From: Alphaproteobacteria bacterium
GTDB taxonomy: Bacteria; Pseudomonadota; Alphaproteobacteria; Micropepsales; Micropepsaceae
Reading direction: 5' to 3'
Length of the DNA stretch: 35,306 nucleotides
Assembly: GCA_021324545.1 (NCBI GenBank)
Contig: JAJPIX010000064.1
Coordinates: 1 to 35,306, forward strand
In this document: positions 15,354 to 23,188 of the stretch, in pieces
Numbering within the stretch: position 1 is the first letter of the stretch
Layout of the letters: each line of letters starts with the position of its first letter
Translations under genes and position numbers: made by a program
Notes under the pieces: model-generated
The model's database searches: none
What the model was told of the DNA's origin: nothing
Seen by the model: the letters and a program-made list of their open reading frames with translations, nothing else

Positions 15354-16352
15354 ATGGCCCTTAGCATCATCTTGAATGGCGAACCCCGGCGTCTGGACGG
15401 GCCCGTCAGCGTCCGCGAGCTCCTGGCACAGCTTGGGCTTGACCCGGCCAAGATCGCCGTGGAGCGCAACCTTGAGATCGTGCCGCGATCTGCGTATGCC
15501 GACGTGATGGTGGACAACGGCGACAGGCTGGAAGTCGTGCATTTCATTGGCGGCGGCAACGCGCCGGCGGAAAGTCCGCCCGCGGACAAACCCCTCGTCA
15601 TTGCTGGCAGGACCTACAGCTCGCGCCTCATTATCGGCACCGGCAAGTACAAGACATATGAGGAAAATGCCCGCGCCCTGGAGGCCAGCGGTGCCGAGAT
15701 GGTCACCGTAGCCGTGCGGCGCGTGAACTTGACGGATCCCCATCAGCCGCGGCTGGTCGATTTCATCGATCCGAAAAAATATACCTATCTGCCGAACACG
15801 GCCGGATGCTTCACCGGCGAAGATGCGGTGCGCACATTGCGCTTGGCGCGCGAGGCGGGTGGCTGGACACTTGTGAAGCTGGAGGTGCTCGGCGACAGGA
15901 AGACGCTTTACCCGGACATGATCGAAACGCTGCGCGCCACGGAACTCCTCATCAAGGAAGGCTTCCAGGTGATGGTATATTGCAGCGATGACCCGCTGAT
16001 GGCCAAACGGCTCGAGGAGGCCGGCGCTGCGGCGATCATGCCGCTGGCAGCCCCGATCGGTTCCGGCCTTGGTCTGCAGAACCCGGTGAACATCCGCATC
16101 ATTGTGGAAGAGGCGCGCGTGCCGGTAATTGTGGACGCCGGCGTTGGCACGGCCTCGGACGCAGCTGAAGCCATGGAGCTGGGCTGCGATGCTGTATTGA
16201 TGAACACCGCGATTGCAGAAGCCCGGAATCCGGTCTTGATGGCCGGCGCCATGAAGCATGCTGTCGAGGCTGGCAGGCTGGCCTATCTCGCCGGCAGGAT
16301 GCCCAAGAAGCGCTACGCTGATCCTTCAAGCCCGCTGGCAGGGTTGATCTGA
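15354..16352 (+). CDS. thiG: ThiS-ThiG fusion: sulfur carrier / thiazole synthase
   Basis: A 332-residue two-domain protein. Residues 1-67 are a ThiS beta-grasp domain ([29 protein letters not shown]) whose C-terminal Gly-Gly is internal here. A short linker ([12 protein letters not shown]) leads into ThiG (about 78-332), a TIM barrel with [27 protein letters not shown], the Schiff-base Lys in LVKLEVLGD (K175), [12 protein letters not shown] and [18 protein letters not shown]. ThiG makes the thiazole phosphate of thiamin from DXP, dehydroglycine or iminoacetate, and sulfur from ThiS thiocarboxylate. Such fusions are known in databases, but how the carrier is charged is unclear. GGACGAGG precedes the ATG. 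No thiO, thiF or thiE is in the window. Confidence 0.94.
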   Translation: MALSIILNGEPRRLDGPVSVRELLAQLGLDPAKIAVERNLEIVPRSAYADVMVDNGDRLEVVHFIGGGNAPAESPPADKPLVIAGRTYSSRLIIGTGKYKTYEENARALEASGAEMVTVAVRRVNLTDPHQPRLVDFIDPKKYTYLPNTAGCFTGEDAVRTLRLAREAGGWTLVKLEVLGDRKTLYPDMIETLRATELLIKEGFQVMVYCSDDPLMAKRLEEAGAAAIMPLAAPIGSGLGLQNPVNIRIIVEEARVPVIVDAGVGTASDAAEAMELGCDAVLMNTAIAEARNPVLMAGAMKHAVEAGRLAYLAGRMPKKRYADPSSPLAGLI

Positions 16353-17090
16353 TCAGCTCTTGGTCAGCTGGTTGAGGATGTCGTCATCAATTGCGCCTTC
16401 GCGCATCTTTCCGTTGATAATGAAGGCGGGCGTGCCGTCAATCTTGGCCCGCATCGCCAGATTGTGCGAAGCGTCGATTGCCCTGTCGACGGAGGGATCC
16501 TTCATGTCGGCCTCAAGCCGTGGGATGTCCAACCCCACCTTCTTTGCGACGCCGAGCACGAGCGGCTCGGTCGCCATTTCCTGCTCGTCCATCAGGGCGA
16601 AAAAGAAATCGATGTATTTGTCCGGCTGGCGGCGGGCCGCGATCGCCGCACGTGCGGCAAAGGTGGAATCCGGGCCCTTGATCGGAAATTCGATGAATGC
16701 AAAGCGCGCTTCATTCTTGTGCTGCTGGTAGAATTTTTTCACTGCAGGAAGCGAGGCCCGGCAATAAGGGCAGTTGTAGTCGAAAAACTCCACGAAAGTG
16801 ATCTTCGCTTTCTCGGGACCGGTAACATACGCCACGTTCGGGTCGAAAAAGGCCTTTAGCCCCAGTCTGTCGACGGCTGCCTGGCGCGCGGCATCGTCGC
16901 TGTCATCCTGCTGCGCCTGCAGCTTTTCCATCATCACCGCGAGTATTTCGGGGTGCGCCACCAGATAGCCCCGAACGGCGGACTCATTTTGCGGCAGGTA
17001 TCCGAATGCAGCCGCAGCAAAAACGACGGCAACCGCAAGCGCGGCGCCGCCGAGGGCCCCCAGCATGGCAAATCTCCACGGATGGTTCAT
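16353..17090 (-). CDS. DsbA/ScsC-like periplasmic thiol oxidoreductase
   Basis: A 245-residue protein with an N-terminal signal or anchor helix (about 8-32), an ScsC-like N-terminal helix (VRGYLVAHPEILAVMMEKLQ), and a thioredoxin-fold domain with an inserted helical part. The active site is C107-P-Y-C110 in FDYNCPYCR, and the cis-Pro loop is IDGTPAFI. Proteins of this group act as disulfide oxidases or isomerases in the periplasm; the ScsC-type N-terminal region mediates oligomerisation in characterised members. The ATG at 17090 is 19 bases after the stop of the M48 gene, so the two are probably one operon. The redox partner is not visible here. Confidence 0.92.
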   Translation of the reverse strand: MNHPWRFAMLGALGGAALAVAVVFAAAAFGYLPQNESAVRGYLVAHPEILAVMMEKLQAQQDDSDDAARQAAVDRLGLKAFFDPNVAYVTGPEKAKITFVEFFDYNCPYCRASLPAVKKFYQQHKNEARFAFIEFPIKGPDSTFAARAAIAARRQPDKYIDFFFALMDEQEMATEPLVLGVAKKVGLDIPRLEADMKDPSVDRAIDASHNLAMRAKIDGTPAFIINGKMREGAIDDDILNQLTKS

Positions 17091-17109
17091 GGCAAGGCGC
17101 TCTACACCT

Positions 17110-18540
17110 TCATTGCTTGTTGGAAGAATCGGTGCTGGCGGCGGCGGCTATGTCGCTTGCCCGCTGCCAATCGGACGACCCCTTGGTCAGACCGTGCGCG
17201 GCGCGCATGGCGAACATTCCGGCCGGCTTCATCTGGCCATCCGCGAAATACCGCTCCGCCGTCGAAAGGTCCGCCATCGGCTCGTTGCCCATGCGGCTGT
17301 AAGCTTCCGCCGCTTCATACCAGCCGAAATCGTTGTCGTCTTCCTGCTGCAGGGCAATCTTCAGATTGTCCAGCGCAAGTTTGTAGTTTTTGGGGTCTTC
17401 CGTGGCAATTTCCGCTTGGGCAAGGCTGATGCGCAGAAGCGGAGCATCGGGAAGAAGATCGACGGCTTTCTGGTATGGGGCAACGCCCTTCTGGGGTTGG
17501 GCCATTTCCACATAAATCTGTCCAAGCAGTTCGTGAAAATAGGGATTGTTTGGCTCCTCGGCGATCAGGCTGTTGGTCTCGACGAGAGCCTTTTGCAGGT
17601 CTGGCTGCCGGAAGTAAGCCATGGCCCGCGCGTAACGGGCCGGTTCGCTGGTGTCTGACGGCGGCCAGCGCCGGAGCACAGCGGCCGGCTTCGACAGGTA
17701 ACCCGCAAGTTTTGCCTGGATCATCTGGAATTCATGAATTTCGGCAGGCGTATCTTGAACGTCCCTGTAGGGCGAAGCTTCGACCAGCGACTGAAGCAGC
17801 GCGACACGCTCTCGGTCGAGCGGGTGGTCGCTTGCGTAGGGGTTCGAACGCTGCGGATCGGCGGTCATGGCTGCCTCGTCGGCCATGCGCTCGAACACGG
17901 CCAGCATCCCGCGGCCGGATTCGTGCGCGGCGGTGAGATATTTCATGCCCATCTGGTCGGCCGTTGCTTCCTGCGCGCGGCTGAATTCCAGGAACTGGGC
18001 TTCGCCAACCTGTTCGCCGGCCATCATGACGCCCATTCCGGCTTCTCCCGCGCCTGCGGCCATGGCGGCGGCACCCGCGACCAAACCGATGAGCATGGGG
18101 ATCATGGACTTGTTCATCGCGCTGACATCGCGGATCAAGTGACCGCCGGCGATATGGCCTGTTTCGTGCGCCATCACGCCTTTCAGCTCGTCGGGTGATT
18201 TGACATAGAGTATCATTCCGGTCTGGATGAAGATGTTCTGACCTTCCGCGGCGAATGAGTTCACGCTTGAATCGTTGACGAGATAGATTTTCACGGCATG
18301 CGGATCCAGGCCCGCGGCCTTCAGGAACGGATCCTCGTACGAATGAAGCACGCGTTCGATTTCCGTATCGCGAATGATGTCGATCCCCTGCGCATATGAA
18401 GGTGTGGCAGCCCACACCAGGTAGATCAGGCTCGCGCCAATGGCCGTCGCCCGCCGCCGGATGCCGCTGCGAGCACGCTTGCCAAGGCCAAGGGGATTGC
18501 AAAACGCCAAGGCTTGAATTCTCCTCTCACCCTGCGCCAT
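17110..18540 (-). CDS. M48 family metalloprotease with TPR domain (BepA-like)
   Basis: An exported zinc protease of about 476 residues. A long basic n-region and a hydrophobic segment end near SYAQG. The M48 domain has HETGH (H125, E126, H129) and a third ligand in EATADQMG, with a Gly/Ala/Met-rich hydrophobic segment between them. The C-terminal half is a TPR array (LIAEEPNNPYFHELLGQIY, VDLLPDAPLLRISLAQAE). This layout matches BepA/YfgC, which degrades or helps assemble outer-membrane proteins such as LptD. The start is uncertain: ATG at 18540 has no Shine-Dalgarno, while an in-frame TTG at 18510 has AGGAG 10 bases upstream and also leaves a full signal peptide. It is followed 19 bases later by the DsbA-like gene. 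Confidence 0.9.
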   Translation of the reverse strand: MAQGERRIQALAFCNPLGLGKRARSGIRRRATAIGASLIYLVWAATPSYAQGIDIIRDTEIERVLHSYEDPFLKAAGLDPHAVKIYLVNDSSVNSFAAEGQNIFIQTGMILYVKSPDELKGVMAHETGHIAGGHLIRDVSAMNKSMIPMLIGLVAGAAAMAAGAGEAGMGVMMAGEQVGEAQFLEFSRAQEATADQMGMKYLTAAHESGRGMLAVFERMADEAAMTADPQRSNPYASDHPLDRERVALLQSLVEASPYRDVQDTPAEIHEFQMIQAKLAGYLSKPAAVLRRWPPSDTSEPARYARAMAYFRQPDLQKALVETNSLIAEEPNNPYFHELLGQIYVEMAQPQKGVAPYQKAVDLLPDAPLLRISLAQAEIATEDPKNYKLALDNLKIALQQEDDNDFGWYEAAEAYSRMGNEPMADLSTAERYFADGQMKPAGMFAMRAAHGLTKGSSDWQRASDIAAAASTDSSNKQ

Positions 18541-18553
18541 ATCACGGGCGCAG

Positions 18554-18565
18554 GAACCTAGGTTC
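18554..18565. promoter_or_regulatory. perfect 12-bp palindrome upstream of the M48 gene
   Basis: GAACCTAGGTTC lies in the 113-base divergent region between the M48 and GGT-like genes, 13 bases upstream of the M48 ATG. A second, smaller dyad TTGGC-GCG-GCCAA lies at 18595-18607. Either could be an operator; no regulator can be named. Confidence 0.35.
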
Positions 18566-18653
18566 GCACGTCCGGGGCCGTCAACGGAATGAAATTGGCG
18601 CGGCCAACTTTGCGTTAATGGCTGCACTTCTGTCGAGAGATTAAGGCACTTTC

Positions 18654-19979
18654 ATGTTTCGCATTCGTTTCCTGGCGGCATCGGCCAGCTTTTTTTTGCT
18701 TGCGGGATGCTCTTTGGGCGGTGACAGCGCGCCACCTGTTTCGGGCTATGCGGTTGGCGATGAACCGTTGGCCGTGAAAGCGGGCGTTGACGTCCTGGCT
18801 GACGGCGGAAGCGCCGCGGATGCTGCAAGCGCCATGTATTTCATGCTCTCGGTCACCTATCCGGTGGCCGCGGGGCTCGGCGGCGGCGGCCTGTGCATTG
18901 TGCACGATCAGCAAAGTGGCCGTAACGAAGAATTTGATTTTCTCGCGCGCAATGCGATGGGCGGTGGCGCGTATGCGGTACCGGGCAATGTGCGCGGCTT
19001 CGCGACGCTGCAGGCGATCTATGGCCGTCTGCCGTGGGCGCGGGATGTCGCGCCGGCCGAAGCCTATGCGGCGACCGGATTTCCGGTCTCCCAGGCGCTG
19101 GCCGCACGGCTTGCCTCTGCACAGGATGCGATCCGGCTCGATGCCAATCTTGCATCCGAATTTCTGGATGAGTCCGGCCAGGTGAAAAAGGCGGGCGCGA
19201 TCGTGTTCAATCACGACCTTTCCGCCACGCTGAGTCAGATCAGACAGTATGGTGCTCCCGGCTTTTATCGCGGCACCGTGGCGCAGGAGGTTCTCGCGTA
19301 TTCCGCCTCGCAGAACGGTGCGATGTCGGCTGACGAATTTTCCGGTTACGCCGCAGAACGCACCGCGCCACAAATGGCGCAGGTGGGTGACGAGATGGCC
19401 TATTTTCCATCGGCCGACGTGGGAGCGGGCGCTTTCGCCGGCGCTCTCATCAACGATCTTTCGGGTTCGGATGAAGAAAACTCCGCGACCATGGTGGGAG
19501 AGGCGGTCCGGATGGCGCTGGATCGATTCGGCGTGAAGAGCCTGCCGCAGGACCTTGGAGCCACCGGATTTGCCGCTCTCGATTCGTCGGGCCAGGCCGT
19601 GGCTTGTGCCGTGACGATGAACGGACCATTCGGTTCCGGGCATACGGCCCAGGGAACCGGTGTCGTGCTGGCCCGTGCGCCGGCGGCGGACAATACGGGT
19701 CTTGCGGCCGTCTTCCTGACGCCTGTGATTGCAACGGATGGCAGCGATGGCCCCGTCGCATTGGCTGGAGCCGGGGCAGGGGGCCCAAACGGCACCGCGT
19801 CCATTGCCTATGCGTTGGTAAAGCTTGCCCGCGGCGAAGATATGACGCAGCCGGGCAGTCTGCGCTCAACCGGTATGGCGCCATACGACACGGTGAATGC
19901 CATCACTTGCCAGAGCGGTACCTGCGCGGCATTGCCCGATCCTGCAGCGCATGGATTAGGGGCAGCTGCCGGCGGCTGA
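18654..19979 (+). CDS. degenerate gamma-glutamyltransferase-family lipoprotein
   Basis: A 441-residue predicted lipoprotein with lipobox LLAGC. It keeps the N-terminal GGT fold signature (GVDVLADGGSAADAASAM, then VTYPVAAGLGGGGLCIVHD and FLARNA), but it is short for the family (about 540-580 residues). The autoprocessing and catalytic site, normally GTTHxSVVD, reads GATGFAALD, so the position of the catalytic Thr is Ala303 and the following Thr-His is Thr-Gly. The glycine-rich oxyanion segment (GSPGG) is also altered (GAGAGGPNG). Autocleavage and gamma-glutamyl transfer are therefore unlikely, although T304 might substitute. AAGG lies 8 bases before the ATG. It converges on rne with only two bases between the stop codons. 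Confidence 0.8.
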   Translation: MFRIRFLAASASFFLLAGCSLGGDSAPPVSGYAVGDEPLAVKAGVDVLADGGSAADAASAMYFMLSVTYPVAAGLGGGGLCIVHDQQSGRNEEFDFLARNAMGGGAYAVPGNVRGFATLQAIYGRLPWARDVAPAEAYAATGFPVSQALAARLASAQDAIRLDANLASEFLDESGQVKKAGAIVFNHDLSATLSQIRQYGAPGFYRGTVAQEVLAYSASQNGAMSADEFSGYAAERTAPQMAQVGDEMAYFPSADVGAGAFAGALINDLSGSDEENSATMVGEAVRMALDRFGVKSLPQDLGATGFAALDSSGQAVACAVTMNGPFGSGHTAQGTGVVLARAPAADNTGLAAVFLTPVIATDGSDGPVALAGAGAGGPNGTASIAYALVKLARGEDMTQPGSLRSTGMAPYDTVNAITCQSGTCAALPDPAAHGLGAAAGG

Positions 19980-19981
19980 AC

Positions 19982-22747
19982 TCAGCTTCGAAACGTCCGT
20001 TGCCACCAGCCTTTGCGCGCGGGCTCCGCTGGCTCGTCCCGCTTATGATCTTCCTTCGAAGCATGTCCGGGCTCGGTGCGATCAGGTTCGCGCTTTTCCT
20101 GCGACAATGACCAGACCGGCGTAGAGGACGGGTTTGGTGCGGTCGAAAAGTCGGCCGGCGCTTCCTGCGACGCGCGCGGTGTTTCAGGCCGCGGCGTGGT
20201 GTCGATCTCAAATTCGTCCCGGCCAAAGCGGGTCTCGGGCGAAAAATTGCCCTGCGATTGTTGGCCGAAATTGGTCTCGCCCTCCCGACGATGCCGGCGG
20301 CCGCGCCGGCGCCTTCGCCTGCGGCGACGTCCGCCGTCGCCATTGCCGGCCTCGGCGCGCGGCTCACCCCCGATTGGCTCGGCAGAGGCGATAGGCATAG
20401 TCTCGCCGCCAGGTGGCGATGCAAATTCGATCGGCACATCAGCGCCAGGGCCGCTGGCGGCAAACGCGGGCGCATGGGGCTGATCTTCCCGCGAACCATG
20501 GTCCCGTCCCCGGCCGCGCCGGCGACGGCGACGGCGTCGGCGTCCTTCGCCTTGCCGCTGTTGAGGTTCCTGGGCTTGCGGCTGATCGATCGACTCTTCG
20601 GCTTCAGTCTCTTCCTCGGCCTCTTCGGTCTCTGCCTCGTCCGCCTGATCGGATTCCGGCTGTGCAACACCTGCAAACCCGGCCTCCGGCGAGATGGCTG
20701 CCTGCCGCGCGGCGATTTCTTCCGGCGTGCGCGTCGCAGTGCGAACGATTTCGAATGTGCCGGCGATGATTCCCTCCTTGGGATCGATGCTGATCTTGAT
20801 GTCGTATTCGGCTTCAATACGCGCGATCTCGCGGCGCTTCTGGTTCAGCGCGTAGATTGCGACTTCGCTGGGCACATAGGCTGTGAGAGCGGCCGCGCGC
20901 TGGCGTTGGCCTTCCTCTTCCAGTGCGCGGAGCACGCGCAAAGTTGTGGATTCGACGGAACGCACAATGCCTTGGCCCCCACAATGGGGACAGGGCACGG
21001 TTGATCCGGCTATCACGCCGGCACGCAGCCGCTGGCGCGACATTTCGAGCAGCCCGAACTGGCTGATGCGGCCGATCTGGATGCGCGCGCGGTCATTCTT
21101 TACGGCGTTGTAGAGACGCTTTTCGACATCGCGATCGTTGCGGCTGTCTTCCATGTCGATGAAATCGATGACGATAAGGCCGGCGAGATCGCGCAGGCGC
21201 AGCTGGCGGGCAATTTCGTCTGCCGCTTCCAGATTCGTCTTGTGCGCCGTTTCTTCGATGGAGTGCTCCCGCGTCGCGCGACCAGAATTCACGTCGATGG
21301 AAACCAGCGCCTCGGTCTGATTGATGACGATGTAGCCGCCGGATTTCAGATGCACGATCGGGGAGAACATGGCATCCAGTTGCGCTTCGATGTGGTGGCG
21401 CTGGAAAAGCGGCAACGGTTCCTTGTACGGCTTCACATTCTTGGCATGACTGGGCATGATCATGCGCATGAATTCCTTGGCGTTCCGGTAGCCCTCGTCC
21501 CCTTCGACCACGACCTCGATAATGTCTTTGTTGTAAAGATCGCGGATGGAGCGCTTTATGAGATCGCCCTCCTCGTAAACGCAGGCCGGCGCGTTGGATT
21601 TCAGCGTCAGCTCGCGGATAGAGTCCCAGAGCCGCAATAGATATTCATAGTCGCGCTTGATTTCGGTCTTTGTGCGGCTTTCGCCGGCCGTGCGGATGAT
21701 CAGGCCCATGCCCTCGGGCAGTTCGAGCGATTGCACCGCGCTCTTCAGCCGCTTGCGGTCGTTCTGATTGGTGATTTTGCGGGAAATGCCGCCGCCACGC
21801 GGGGTGTTGGGCATGAGAACGCAATAACGGCCGGGCAAGGAAAGAAAGGTCGTAAGTGCGGCCCCTTTGTTGCCGCGCTCTTCCTTCACCACCTGAACCA
21901 GCAAAATCTGGCGGCGCTTGATGACTTCCTGGATTTTGTAGTGGCGCCGTCGCGTCCATCGCTGGCTGGGCCGGTGTTGCAGGGGCCTGACCTCAACGCT
22001 TTGCGGGGCGCCGTCGCCGGCTTGTCCCTCCGCGTGCAAGGATCCGACACCTGCTTCGTCAGTTTCCTGCGGCTCTGTCTGCGGCTCGTCCGCCCTTTCG
22101 CCCGCGGGCGAAGCTGGCTCGACCTGCGTCTCGTTGCCTGGCCCGGACAATTCCTCGCTCTCCTGCTCGGGCGGTCCGTCCGGCAACGTGATTTCCGCTC
22201 CGTTGTCATCCGGCGGTTCGGCGGACGAGGTTTCGGCTTCTGCGTTGTGGACGAAAATTCCTTCATCGGAAACAGAGGGCTCCTGTTCTTCCCCTGCTTC
22301 GGACGATCCGCTTTCGGCGTCCTCCTCGTCGTTCTCGTGAAGCTCGTCCTGGTCGGTCTCGGTCTCGTCGGCGTCCGCCTGCGGTTCGGGCATCAAACCT
22401 TCGGGCGAAACCGGCGCCGTTTCCACGAATTCGCTGTCCTCGGCCGCGCGGCGCTTCGCTTCCGCTTCCTGTTCGGCAAGAAGCGCCATCCGGTCCGCAA
22501 TAGGAATTTGATAGTAGTCCGGATGTATTTCCGAGAAGGCGAGAAAGCCCTGCCGGTTTCCGCCATACTCGACGAAGGCCGCCTGGAGGGAAGGCTCCAC
22601 GCGCGTCACTTTGGCGAGATAGATATTGCCCTTCAGCGGGCGTTTGCTGGCAGACTCAAAATCAAATTCTTCGACCTTCTGGCCGTCGAGAACGACAACC
22701 CGGGTTTCTTCCGGGTGGCTGGCGTCGATAAGCATGCGCTTGGGCAT
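19982..22747 (-). CDS. rne: ribonuclease E/G family endoribonuclease (RNase E)
   Basis: A 921-residue protein that starts mRNA decay and processes rRNA and tRNA precursors. The start MPKRMLIDASHPEETR has GGAG 6 bases upstream. The S1 domain is split by a roughly 180-residue acidic Glu/Asp/Ser-rich insertion (about 95-285), as is common in alphaproteobacteria. The catalytic core shows ALVSIDVNSGRA and LIVIDFIDMED (metal-binding Asp), and the Zn-link is CPHCGGQG (C586, C589). The C-terminal third is disordered, with acidic tracts, two long Arg runs (near 735 and 795) and a short aromatic/basic end WWQRTFRS, suitable for RNA and degradosome partners. It has a long 5' leader and is divergent from the amidase gene. 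Confidence 0.96.
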   Translation of the reverse strand: MPKRMLIDASHPEETRVVVLDGQKVEEFDFESASKRPLKGNIYLAKVTRVEPSLQAAFVEYGGNRQGFLAFSEIHPDYYQIPIADRMALLAEQEAEAKRRAAEDSEFVETAPVSPEGLMPEPQADADETETDQDELHENDEEDAESGSSEAGEEQEPSVSDEGIFVHNAEAETSSAEPPDDNGAEITLPDGPPEQESEELSGPGNETQVEPASPAGERADEPQTEPQETDEAGVGSLHAEGQAGDGAPQSVEVRPLQHRPSQRWTRRRHYKIQEVIKRRQILLVQVVKEERGNKGAALTTFLSLPGRYCVLMPNTPRGGGISRKITNQNDRKRLKSAVQSLELPEGMGLIIRTAGESRTKTEIKRDYEYLLRLWDSIRELTLKSNAPACVYEEGDLIKRSIRDLYNKDIIEVVVEGDEGYRNAKEFMRMIMPSHAKNVKPYKEPLPLFQRHHIEAQLDAMFSPIVHLKSGGYIVINQTEALVSIDVNSGRATREHSIEETAHKTNLEAADEIARQLRLRDLAGLIVIDFIDMEDSRNDRDVEKRLYNAVKNDRARIQIGRISQFGLLEMSRQRLRAGVIAGSTVPCPHCGGQGIVRSVESTTLRVLRALEEEGQRQRAAALTAYVPSEVAIYALNQKRREIARIEAEYDIKISIDPKEGIIAGTFEIVRTATRTPEEIAARQAAISPEAGFAGVAQPESDQADEAETEEAEEETEAEESIDQPQAQEPQQRQGEGRRRRRRRRRGRGRDHGSREDQPHAPAFAASGPGADVPIEFASPPGGETMPIASAEPIGGEPRAEAGNGDGGRRRRRRRRRGRRHRREGETNFGQQSQGNFSPETRFGRDEFEIDTTPRPETPRASQEAPADFSTAPNPSSTPVWSLSQEKREPDRTEPGHASKEDHKRDEPAEPARKGWWQRTFRS

Positions 22748-23188
22748 CAGAATCTCCGTGCGGCCGCACGCGCGGAGCCAAAGCGCGCATGCGCGCACAG
22801 CTGAAGCTCAGAGGGGCTAGGGGCCGCTGGTTGGGGGACAGGCGCAGCGCCGCATCTTCAGACGGCGGCGGAACCGCGGTCTGATCTGGAAGGGCAAAGG
22901 CTCTGTCGGTCATTTCAAAATCACTTTTGGCCGGGTGATCCGGCGAGAGCTGCTTTCAGGTCGCTTTGGCCTTCCGGGCTTGGCGCTATGCCAATGGCAC
23001 CGGCAGGAATCGCCTCGCAGAGCGTCCTATACTTGTGGCGAGGCTTAGCAACGCAGCACAACTTCTTTTAGGTGGCCTTCGGCCTGGGGGCAAGGGTTTT
23101 GGCGGCGTCGGCGGGGTGATAACCGGACGTAAATGGTTTAAGGGCAGGTTCGGCCGGGAATGGCGGCAAAGTGGGGCGGCAGAGGTTA
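22748..23188. other. long divergent leader region between rne and the amidase gene
   Basis: A 441-base stretch with no convincing gene. An 83-codon frame (22913 to 22662 minus) overlaps the rne start out of frame and lacks a Shine-Dalgarno or family-like sequence. On the rne side there is a GCCGG-ATCAC-CCGGC hairpin (plus 22930-22944) and a CTATAC/TATAGG box near 23028 that could be a -10. E. coli rne has a long structured leader used for autoregulation; the same here is inference from length and position only. For the amidase, no clear promoter is seen. Confidence 0.45.

Noticed and set aside
15285..16259. Long minus-strand frame antisense to thiSG
   Set aside because: A shadow of the real gene: low-complexity product with no recognisable motif. 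Similar shadows antisense to the GGT-like gene (18615-19643), mrcA (25569-26588), rne (21731-22804) and the AsmA-like gene (32420-33802) were also dismissed.
20280..20560. Tandem DNA repeat in the 3' part of rne
   Set aside because: The apparent repetition comes from two poly-Arg codon runs; the codons differ and there is no repeat unit at DNA level. No CRISPR-like or minisatellite structure is present.
22662..22913. 83-codon frame overlapping the rne start on the same strand
   Set aside because: No Shine-Dalgarno, no family resemblance, and it runs out of frame through the rne coding sequence. A short leader peptide cannot be excluded but has no support.
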